Assembly: GCF_026151205.1 (NCBI RefSeq)
Contig: NC_087072.1
Location: forward strand, 8,739,669 to 8,803,668
Length of the DNA stretch: 64,000 nt
Origin: Bolinopsis microptera
Lineage: Eukaryota; Ctenophora; Tentaculata; Lobata; Bolinopsidae
Direction of reading: 5' to 3'
The notes beneath the pieces were generated by a model. It was not told the DNA's origin. It saw only the letters and a list, made by a program, of their open reading frames with translations, and ran no database searches. The position numbers and the translations under genes were made by a program. Positions 25,467 to 37,735 of the stretch are shown here, one piece after another. Each line of letters opens with the position of its first letter. Within the stretch, counting starts at the first letter, position 1.

Positions 25467-28400
25467 GTGAGTTAGTGTTACTGTTTATGTGCTTGATACA
25501 TGCATGTACGGAGAATAGGAAGTTTTTTTTTCAAAATGCTTGGTAGTGTTAGCAAATAATTTGCTGAAAATTAAAAAGGAAATATGAACTGCTCCGTCTT
25601 GATCAGTATTGAACATGTTTTTACAGGCTTGCATAAGTAGTGTCTTTTGTCATTTTGAACCCGAAAACATTAAATTGTTCAGTGAGCGGTGGAACAGATT
25701 TGTGAAAATGAAGAAATCAGTGGAAGAAACAACGAGCGAGGTTTTTCTGGAGAGTCTCAACAAATTCACGGTTCTTGTAAGTAAACCTTGTTTTCTGTTG
25801 TTCATGGTTCTTGTAACTTTTATCTCTATTAATTAATCCCTGCGCTTGAAACTCAACCTTTTCATTTTATCACTCAAACACACCTCCTCTCAGAACGACT
25901 TTGAGTACGACATGATTGTCAAGCCTCTCATGGAAAACAGTCTCAACTTCTCGGAACCGCTGTTCACTGATGAGGAGGTTGAAAATCACCCCGTCACGAG
26001 GAGACATAAGAGAAGCAAGCGAGATTATGGGTTACCGGAGGAGTTAACGTTTTGGGAGGAAGGAGTGACTCTTTCAACTCCAGGCGACCAGGCGTCGTGT
26101 GGGTCGTGCTGGAGTTTTCCCAATGTGAGTAGTGAGCAGTGAGCACGTCTATTGTCTCTCTCATCTGTTTTTCCCAGCATTCACTGATCGTCCCGCCATG
26201 ACTTTTTTTGTTTAAAATATATCAGTCCGTTATCATATTTTCCTTCGCTATCGCGGTTGTACGACGATTTTCGTAGTTAAGCTTATTTATTTTCGTAACG
26301 TAAGCAGAAGCTTACGTTTATGAGGCTGTCTACAACCATTGGACAACCCTCATCATAAGCATATGATCATTGTTTAAGGTGGAACGTACTTTATTATCCT
26401 ATCGACATTAAAGTCTGGTCTTTACAATAAACGAAACGATTTGATGAGAGATAAACTTAATCACCTTCACACATTTAACAACACGAGCTGCTGAACAGGT
26501 TGGCACGTTTGAAGCTCTGAACACGAGGTTGTCGGGCGAGAAAATGAAGTTTTCTGAACAGTACTTCGTTGACTGCACGTTTTCCTACTCCGGCTGCGCT
26601 GGAGGAACTGTGAACGAGGGCTACAAAATCACTATGATGAGGCAGTACCTGATGTCTGCAGAACAGTGGCCATACACAGCTGATTGTAAGTCTGGGGTTT
26701 AGAAACCCTGTTTTAAATTTTAAATTATATTTTTCACCGGGTAGGCCAGCATTGTCCAAATCATGTAGCTCACTGAATGAAGGCAGTAAGGTAGAACTTT
26801 TCGTCAAAAGTCGGGGTGAAGTGTGCCGAGAGCAGGAATTGAACACAGTTAGATTTTAAAATTTAAATGCGTGAATGTAGAGAAGCATCATAAGCGGGCA
26901 TTGAGTGGGGGTTTAAAATTCTATGTGAAGTTATAATAAATTATGAGTAGAATCATTTGTTGACATAGCAGGTGAGAATGACTGATAAGGAAATGAAAGG
27001 CTTGTTTAGCTACAAGCTATGCTAATAAATAACTGATTGTTTGATTGAATATTCCATAAGGTGGAATGTTGCCATGCCAATTTATCATTTTTAAACTCAA
27101 TAACGTCTCCTTTAGATCAGCCATGTGCGTTTACGATGGACATTCGAAACGATCGGAACAATGCTATGACGAAGATATGGGGTCAGGATTATGTGCCGCT
27201 TGGAAAGAATGAGGAGAGTTTTTTGACGAAACTGCATATATCCCCAATAGCTTTCGGGTCTTACATCTCCGACGCAATCTTCGGGTACTCTGGAGGTGGG
27301 TTCTTTTTTCAGAATAGACTTAAAATGTCTCCTGAAACATAGCGTAGTTGGTTGATCATCAGGTAGCGTAGTTGGTTGATCATCAGATTTGTAATCGTAA
27401 GATTGCGAGTTCGAATCCCACTGCCTGCCTAGTCGTGGGGTGAGCGTCGTTGACGCTCTGCTAAGGATCCCGAGTGGTCTATGTAGCCCCACGGTTCACT
27501 CAGCCGAATGCTCGAGAAATCGGGTGTGAGGGTTAAATGAGGAGCTGTGCTTGATCAACACAGCGAAGCCTCGGGCGAAGAAAGTGTGGCATAGTGCCTT
27601 AACCGTTGCTGGCCTTAGGAACGATCCTTCGGCTTCTTGTAAAGCTCTTCCTTGAAAGTGCTGGTTTACCGAAGTAAAATAACAAAGGTGGTCGACTCAT
27701 TCGATGGCCTTGTTGCGTCGCAACGAATCCTCATAAGAAGAAGAAGATAAGATATCAACTCATAATATTGAACTCAGTTATTTATACAGTAGTAACTTAT
27801 AAGTAATATTAAAAATAAATGATAATAAAACATTAAACTTCCCTCTTAATGTTGAAACTTTCTGGCAGGTTTATATGACGACGCTTTGTGTGCTTCACAA
27901 CCGCTGGCTCACTCAATGTTGATGGTCGGATACACCGCTACGTACTTGAGAGTGAAGGCTAGGTAACATTGTACTTTCAAATTGTACTTTACCTCTCGTG
28001 AGGAGATAATATTTGTAGCAACCCCACTTATAGCGCAGTCTATGAGCTAAGGGTATGCGCTCCACATATGCCTATTGCCTACATATGTCTACATATATCT
28101 GTAATATATGCCTACATATATCTTTACTATATCCTTTATAATTTTCCCTAACGGTTACTAAAAGCTAAATATTTCCAGCTACGGACCATCTTTTGGACTC
28201 GGCGGTTACATAAACTACAAGCGGGGATCCTTTAACATGCCTTCCTGCAGATTCTTTGAAAATGGTTACATATTTACCGCTACATACAGAAGGGGTGAGA
28301 AAATAGAATTTCAGTGGATTATTGAAACTTGTTTGCCTTGTGCTGCATTGGCGATATTTTTTAAACATCTCTATCCAACTTTACATTACCATAATATTAA

Positions 28401-31400
28401 CTATGGCATGGAAAAGCCATTCAATAATGAAATACAGTATGCCAATCTATCTCCTCCCTTATTAACTGTGAACTCCTCATCCCACAGAGATGCAGTATGA
28501 CTTCTGTGGAGATAAGAAGCTGGTAACTCGGTCTGTGTGCTTGAAATCCTGCGAAGATAAGAATGTAGCGGGAACAGAAACTGGGTGGACGCTGGCTTCC
28601 ATACCGACAAGATATCACAACCAGAAGGTTACCAACTTTTACTCTTTCACTATTTATGTATTTTTCCTTTGCGTGGGGTTTAAGTTGATCGTATCAGGTT
28701 TGCAGTCAGAATTCTCAATGATGATCCACACATAATAGGCTATTGACCCGCATCGATTGATTGTTTCCTCTGTTAATTAAACTTAGTTTAATTTGTCCTA
28801 ATTAGTGATTCCACAGGTGGTGGATCTGATATTAGCAGAATACCCGGGAGTAAAAACTGACGATAAGTTCAACTATTTCTGGATGGGGCTGCAGTGAGTG
28901 ATAAAAAATGTTTCTCTTCAAGTGACAATAGTAAAACAATTATAAATAATACTATGGTCCCGTTTATATATATATATCTTATTAGGGTTAATCCATAACC
29001 GTTATCAACATCACTAGTATATTTCTACTGACGTACCACAACACTCCTCCAGAGACCTGACAAAGACATCAGCTCTGGAGTGGACAGACAATTTCATTCC
29101 GGTAAACTATGCGAACATATCAAACCACGACATCTTTAACTGGGGCAAAAAATACGGAACAATCAATAAGAACTCTGGTTTTTACGCGATGAAGAGTTCA
29201 GATACCGCAACACATAGGGGGGTGTGCGGCAGGGCAGGTTTGATTTATTTATATAATATGAAATATAATGATAATACGAAATTATAATGTAAAATGCTGA
29301 ATTAAACGGAATCATGAAAGGTTTGTTTTATTTCCTTCTATTATCTTATTATTACGCTGTTTTGATCAGTAATCGATTTAAAAAAATTGTAATCGATCAA
29401 TTATAATTGATAATTTAACTATAATTACGTTATCAATCACATAATTATGTATTGATACATACTTGTTCGCAGTGACTTGCTGGGACATCAGCAGTGCAGT
29501 GGAGAACGGAGACGTTACCTTTGACAGAGAGAAACTGACCGAGGGTACAGTGGCAACTCCCAAGTGTGACAGTGGCTACACTATCAGTGACGCAACCACC
29601 ATTGCTTGTGTTGGTGGTCTATGGAATAAGGATCTTCCTACCTGTGCTAAGGATGGTGGTGATGCAGGTTTGTGTTTTGTATGATCATACTTTTTTAGGT
29701 TTGTGAAAACAAAAATGCCACGATATCATATTCTTATGCTGTTCGGCGAAGGGTTGAAAGCCTCAACTTATTTCCCACGTTCCTACTGTTTATGGAATTT
29801 TCATATTTTGATTTCTAGGCTTGATTTATTGATATATCGTGGGGACATGACTAAAACTTTAATATCTTTAGATGTCATTCCTACGATATTGGAAAATTGC
29901 TTTGTCGCTAATGTGTAATCGCTAGTTTTTGCTCGTGACGTTTGCTGAGAAAATTTGTTGGCTTGTTTCTTTTATTTGAAGTTTCAAGAAGTGCCGCTGT
30001 TAGTGTGTGTTAGATTTCTTTAGCTACGATTCTCAAAGAATAGAGAAAAAGATGAAGCACACTGTACCTGTGGCTGTGAATATAAAGAAAGTTATCTGTT
30101 TGACCGCGGAAATCCATGTAAAGGAATCTTAAATCTATCTGAAGAATAAACCCTTGGAAACGGTCAAGTAAGTTATTCTCGCTATGTTTCAGTTCAATAT
30201 GTTTGTTTAAAAAATTGTTAATCGTTGTGATTTCAATCGAATGAAGCAGCGAGGGCTTTAGCCTAACTTCGAAGCATACCAAACAGAAAAAAATTACAAT
30301 CACCTAGTCAAAAGTTTCAATGCAAATTGCAATGGTACATCTGTGATGGACAGAGATTCGATTGATAAGTTGACAGAAATTTACAAGTAAACAGAAATGT
30401 ACAGACAGAACATTGTCGACGAGGCGCAGACTAAATCGACGAATAAATTGACTTTTGACAGACTTAGTTGTAATTTCTTTTTATTATTACAAAAGTCTGA
30501 TCATTGCTTATATGCATTACGAAAACAATAACATGCGGTTACCATAAGGATACCCTAATTTGCACACAGTGCACGATTGAGAACCTAAGTAATGCAAACC
30601 TTGGTCCATTGCAGTTCCATCTGTCCCGTCAACAAAATTACACAAGCCCGACAAATTGATAAATTTAAAAATTACCAAATTGAGAAATTGAGAAATTGAG
30701 AAATTACTAAATATTGTGCTAATGCCCTGCCTTATGGTTCAGTCGGACCAGCTGCGCTGTTATACGATCAATTACAGCCTGCATCATAGCGATTAACTTT
30801 CAGCAGACACAGCCTGCAAGCAGCCTACACTAGAGAACGGTGTATTTGACCCCACAACTGAGACAGTTGCCTCTGGTTCGCACTATACCGTGTCTTGTAA
30901 ATCTGGGTATTCTCTGTCTGGGAACTCTAAGATTACCTGCACAGCAGGCAAGCTGTCAGATTTGCCTACATGTGTGGCAGGTAAATCGTGCCCAAAACAT
31001 TTTACCTTGAGTCGGTTAAATCAGTAGCTACTTTTTAAAAGTTGGTATCCAAGACAGCACACGATAACTGTTCGATGATTAAGAATGATTATCTAGTCTT
31101 GATAAATCAAAGAATCTTCTTACCTTCCTCAGAAAACTTAATACCTCAATTTCAGGCTGTGACAAACCAACTATCGATCATGCCACCATTACACCTGCTG
31201 ATGCTTCTATCGACTCTGGATCCAAATACACTGTTGAGTGTAAGGAGGGACACACTATATCAGGGGCTGCAGAAATAACCTGCAATGATGGACAACTTTC
31301 GACTAGTCCAACATGCCTTCAACAGTGTTCCAAACCGACCATTGATGAAGCAACTATCACCCCTGCTGATGCTTCTATCGACTCCGGATCCAAATACACT

Positions 31401-34400
31401 GTTGAGTGTAAGGAAGGACACACTATATCAGGGGCTGCAGAAATAATCTGCAATGATGGACAACTTTCGACTAGTCCAACATGCCTTCAACAGTGTTCCA
31501 AACCGACCATTGATGAAGCAACTATCACCCCTGCCGATGCTTCTATCGACTCTGGATCCAAATACACTGTTGAGTGTAAGGAGGGACACACTATATCAGG
31601 GGCTGCAGAAATAACCTGCAATGATGGACAACTTTCGACTAGTCCAACATGCCTTCAACAGTGCTCCAAACCGACCATTGATGAAGCAACTATCACCCCT
31701 GCTGATGCTTCTATCGACTCTGGATCCAAATACACTGTTGAGTGTAAGGAGGGACACACTATATCAGGGGCTGCAGAAATAACCTGCAATGATGGACAAC
31801 TTTCCACTAGTCCAACATGCCTTCAACAGTGTTCCAAACCGACCATTGATGAAGCAACTATCACCCCTGCTGATGCTTCTATCGACTCTGGATCCAAGTA
31901 CACTGTTGAGTGTAAGGAAGGACACACTATATCAGGGGCTGCAGAAATAACCTGCAATGATGGACAACTTTCAACTAGTCCAACATGCCTTCAACAGTGT
32001 TCCAAACCGACCATTGATGAAGCAACTATCACCCCTGCTGATGCTTCTATCGACTCTGGATCCAAGTACACTGTTGAGTGTAAGGAGGGACACACTATAT
32101 CAGGGGCTGCAGAAATAATCTGCAATGATGGACAACTTTCCACTAGTCCAACTTGTGTTAAGAACTCTGAAAATTGTGTTAAACCAACTATCGATCATGC
32201 CACCATTGAACCTTCTGATGCTTCCATCAACTCTGGATCCAAGTACACTGTTGAGTGTAAGGAAGGACACACTATATCAGGGGCTGCAGAAATAACCTGC
32301 AATGATGGACAACTTTCAACTAGTCCAACATGCCTTCAACAGTGTTCCAAACCGACCATTGATGAAGCAACTATCACCCCTGCTGATGCTTCTATCGACT
32401 CCGGATCCAAATACACTATTGAGTGTAAGGAAGGACACACTATATCAGGGGCTGCAGAAATAACCTGCAATGATGGACAACTTTCCACTAGTCCAACTTG
32501 TGTTAAGAACTCTGAAAATTGTGTTAAACCAACTATCGATCATGCCACCATTACACCTGCTGATGCTTCCATCAACTCTGGATCCAAATACACTGTTGAG
32601 TGCGGGAATGGATACACTATATCAGGGGCTGCAAAAATAACCTGCAATGATGGACAGCTTTCGACTAGTCCAACATGCCTTCAACAGTGTTCCAAACCAA
32701 CAATTGATAAATCAACTATCACCCCTGCTGATGCTTCTATCGACTCTGGATCCAAATACACTGTTGAGTGTAAGGAGGGACACACAATATCAGGGGCTGC
32801 AGAAATAACCTGCAATGATGGACAGCTTTCGACTAGTCCAACATGCCTTCAACAGTGTTCCAAACCGACCATTGATGAAGCAACTATCACCCCTGCTGTT
32901 GCTTCTATCGACTCTGGATCCAAATACACTGTTGAGTGTAAGGAAGGACACACTATATCAGGAGCTGCAGAAATAACCTGCAATGATGGACAACTTTCGA
33001 CTAGTCCAACATGCCTTCAACAGTGTTCCAAACCGACCATTGATGAAGCAACTATCACCCCTGCTGATGCTTCTATCGACTCTGGATCCAAATACACTGT
33101 TGAGTGTAAGGAAGGACACACTTTATCAGGGGCTGCAGAAATAACCTGCAATGATGGACAACTTTCGACTAGTCCAACATGCCTTCAACAGTGTTCCAAA
33201 CCGACCATTGATGAAGCAACTATCACCCCTGCTGTTGCTTCTATCGACTCTGGATCCAAATACACTGTTGAGTGTAAGGAAGGACACACTATATCAGGAG
33301 CTGCAGAAATAACCTGCAATGATGGACAGCTTTCGACTAGTCCAACATGCCTTCAACAGTGTTCCAAACCGACCATTGATGAAGCAACTATCACCCCTGC
33401 TGTTGCTTCTATCGACTCTGGATCCAAATACACTGTTGAGTGTAAGGAAGGACACACTATATCAGGGGCTGCAGAAATAACCTGCAATGATGGACAACTT
33501 TCCACTAGTCCAACATGCCTTCAACAGTGTTCCAAACCGACCATTGATGAAGCAACTATCACCCCTGCTGATGCTTCTATCGACTCTGGATCCAAATACA
33601 CTATTGAGTGTAAGGAAGGACACACTATATCAGGGGCTGCAGAAATAACCTGCAATGATGGACAACTTTCCACTAGTCCAACTTGTGTTAAGAACTCTGA
33701 AAATTGTGTTAAACCAACTATCGATCATGCCACCATTGAACCTTCTGATGCTTCCATCAACTCTGGATCCAAGTACACTGTTGAGTGTAAGGAAGGACAC
33801 ACTATATCAGGGGCTGCAGAAATAACCTGCAATGATGGACAACTTTCAACTAGTCCAACATGCCTTCAACAGTGTTCCAAACCGACCATTGATGAAGCAA
33901 CTATCACCCCTGCTGATGCTTCTATCGACTCCGGATCCAAATACACTATTGAGTGTAAGGAAGGACACACTATATCAGGGGCTGCAGAAATAACCTGCAA
34001 TGATGGACAACTTTCCACTAGTCCAACTTGTGTTAAGAACTCTGAAAATTGTGTTAAACCAACTATCGATCATGCCACCATTACACCTGCTGATGCTTCC
34101 ATCAACTCTGGATCCAAATACACTGTTGAGTGCGGGAATGGATACACTATATCAGGGGCTGCAAAAATAACCTGCAATGATGGACAGCTTTCGACTAGTC
34201 CAACATGCCTTCAACAGTGTTCTAAACCTACCATTGATGAAGCAACTATCACCCCTGCTGTTGCTTCTATCGACTCTGGATCCAAATACACTGTTGAGTG
34301 TAAGGAGGGACACACTATATCAGGGGCTGCAGAAATAACCTGCAATGATGGACAACTTTCCACTAGTCCAACTTGTGTTAAGAACTCTGAAAATTGTGTT

Positions 34401-37400
34401 AAACCAACTATCGATCATGCCACCATTACACCTGCTGATGCTTCCATCAACTCTGGATCCAAATACACTGTTGAGTGCGGGAATGGATACACTATATCAG
34501 GGGCTGCAGAAATAACCTGCAATGATGGACAGCTTTCGACTAGTCCAACATGCCTTCAACAGTGTTCTAAACCTACCATTGATGAAGCAACTATCACCCC
34601 TGCTGTTGCTTCTATCGACTCTGGATCCAAATACACTGTTGAGTGTAAGGAGGGACACACTATATCAGGGGCTGCAGAAATAACCTGCAATGATGGACAG
34701 CTTTCGACTAGTCCAACATGCCTTCAACAGTGTTCCAAACCAACAATTGATGATTCAATTATCACCCCTGCTGATGCTTCTATCGACTCCGGATCCAAAT
34801 ACACTGTTGAGTGTAAGGAAGGACACACTATATCAGGGGCTGCAGAAATAACCTGCAATGATGGACAACTTTCGACTAGTCCAACATGCCTTCAACAGTG
34901 TTCTAAACCAACAATTGATGAAGCAACTATCACCCCTGCTGATGCTTCTATCGACTCTGGATCCAAGTACACTGTTGAGTGTAAGGAAGGACACACTATA
35001 TCAGGGGCTGCAGAAATAACCTGCAATGATGGACAACTTTCCACTAGTCCAACATGCCTTCAACAGTGTTCCAAACCGACCATTGATGAAGCAACTATCA
35101 CCCCTGCTGATGCTTCTATCGACTCTGGATCCAAGTACACTGTAGAGTGTAAGGAAGGACACACTATATCAGGGGCTGCAGAAATAACCTGCAATGATGG
35201 ACAACTTTCGACTAGTCCAACATGCCTTCAACAGTGTTCCAAACCGACCATTGATAAAGCAACTATCACCCCTACTGATGCTTCTATCGACTCTGGATCC
35301 AAATACACTGTTGAGTGTAAGGAAGGACACACTATATCAGGGGCTGCAGAAATAACCTGCAATGATGGACAACTTTCCACTAGTCCAACTTGTGTTAAGA
35401 ACTCTGAAAATTGTGTTAAACCAACTATCGATCATGCCACCATTGCACCTTCTGATGCTTCCATCAACTCTGGATCCAAATACACTGTTGAGTGCGGAAA
35501 TGGATACACTATATCAGGGGCTGCAGAAATAACCTGCAATGATGGACAGCTTTCGACTAGTCCAACATGCCTTCAACAGTGTTCCAAACCAACAATTGAT
35601 GAATCAACTATTACCCCTGCTGATGCTTCTATCGACTCCGGATCCAAATACACTGTTGAGTGTAAGGATGGACACACTATATCAGGGGCTGCAGAAATAA
35701 CCTGCAATGATGGACAACTTTCTTCTCTGCCTACTTGTGATAAAAGAGCTGAAAGTATAATTTGTTTTAATTGCTACCCAACGTATTCTGGCGGTTCTTT
35801 TATGCCGGCTTTGTGACTTTTAGTTGTATTTTTTTTGCTCATTTTAAATCTAATAAATGGCCTTACTACGGTAAAGTAATGACCTTATGAAAAACGCGTT
35901 TAAATCATTTTGGTATGCCCGTTGATGCAACCCAATCTGATTGACCCACATCCAGGAACACGGCAGTCTGACTGCGAGGAAATTTTGGGTTGGAGAGGTA
36001 ATTTTGTGCAGAAGAAATTTTTAGAAGCCCTGACCTTTTTGTCTTTTAGAGCAGAAGAAGAATTTAGGGGGAGGCAATCGACTGGGAGGATTTAACATTT
36101 TATGAAATAGAATGTATAACTAAAATGAATCCTATAGATAATCAAAATCACAATATGTAAATCCTGCTCTTTTTTCAGTTATTGACACCTGTATTATATA
36201 AGATTTGTAGGTCACAGCTCTTTTGTCGACTCCTACAAAAATGTCTGTTCAACCATGCAATCTTTTCAGATCCAAAGTGCGCGGCTCCTACGATATCAGA
36301 CGGCACAGTCTCCCCAAGTGGCTCTATCTCTACTGGATCTAGTTACTCAGTTACCTGTAGTGGTGGGTTCACTATAAAGGGATCCGCCACCGTCACCTGT
36401 ACTGATAATAATGGGGCAGCTGAACTCTCTGCCCTTCCAACATGCGAACAAGGTTTGTCGTTTACATATTTCTTATCTTTTCCTCCAAAAAATCAACCAG
36501 TTTTATGATGTAAATATAATTTAACTACTTCCTCTTAATTTGTAAACAGATACTTTTTCGAGTTTTTCCACTACATTTTCTGGCGTTATACTGAATAGTA
36601 AGTACCAAATATATACGAGATATTGTACTATTCTATATTACAAATGGTAGCTAAAATTATAGGAATTAGAATGACTGGTCTCGTTAAACTGGACAACTGG
36701 CGAAATTCCGTAGAAAAGCGGACGAAGTCTTATTGAAAACAGAATAGTAACGATCTTCGAAAATTTATTTCCCGTAAAATTTATAATCAAACAGCAGAGT
36801 TAGTAAGATTGATTAAAAGACTGTTGACGTTGTATTACCGCTCTCAATATGACTTCTACCGGTATTTTACGGGTCTAATCTATATACCGGAGCTGGGAGC
36901 AGTAATCACCTGGAATCTAACAGTAATACTAATAGTATTAGAAATAACATGTATCTTTTAGATGCAGTAGAGGCGAAGTGCGCGGCTCCTACTATAGCTG
37001 ACGGCACAGTCTCACCAAGTGGCTCTATCTCTACTGGATCTAGTTACTCAGTTACCTGTAGTGGTGGGTTCACTATAAAGGGATCCGCCACCGTCACCTG
37101 TACTGACAATAATGGGGCAGCTGAACTCTCTGCCCTTCCAACATGCGAACAAGGTAATTACTATATTTTTTTGGAATCGAATAGGTTGGTGTGATATTAT
37201 TATTATGACTAAATTACATGAGAAACCGTTAAATTTTATAATTCAGAATACATGGATCAACTTAAATTACATCAATTTATTTTTAAAGATTTTTACAATA
37301 CTGCTTTAACATTTAAAATTCTGATTTCCTGACAGCACTTATTTCAAAGTTTAAAATATAACAAGACTGGTCCACATGACAGTCATCATCTGAATTTGTA

Positions 37401-37704
37401 ATCTCATATGAACATAATATTTTAGACGCAGTAGAGGCGAAATGCTCGGCTCCTACTATAGCTGACGGCACAGTCTCCCCAAGTGGCTCTATCTCTACTG
37501 GATCTAGTTACTCAGTTACCTGTAGTGGTGGGTTCACTATAAAAGGATCCGCCACCGTCACCTGTACTGACAATAATGGGGCAGCTGAACTCTCTGCCCT
37601 TCCAACATGCGAACAAGGTTATTTCATCCTTTTTTTTAAATCGAATAGTTCCATCATTATCGCATGAAAGTTAATACTATTAGTTAGTTTAAAAAATTAA
37701 AAAA

Positions 37705-37735
<31 letters not shown>

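Noticed and set aside
25626..25640. Exon 2 acceptor at the CAG ending at 25625
   Set aside because: Joining there to exon 1 in phase 2 gives a stop within four codons; the acceptors ending at 25637 or 25640 keep the frame.
27363..27420. Functional tRNA-Thr gene
   Set aside because: Only the A box, anticodon loop and B box are tRNA-like; there is no paired acceptor stem and a SINE body follows directly.
31156..35754. CRISPR-like or satellite array
   Set aside because: The repeat is coding throughout, keeps four Cys per unit and splice phase at both ends; there are no unique spacers.
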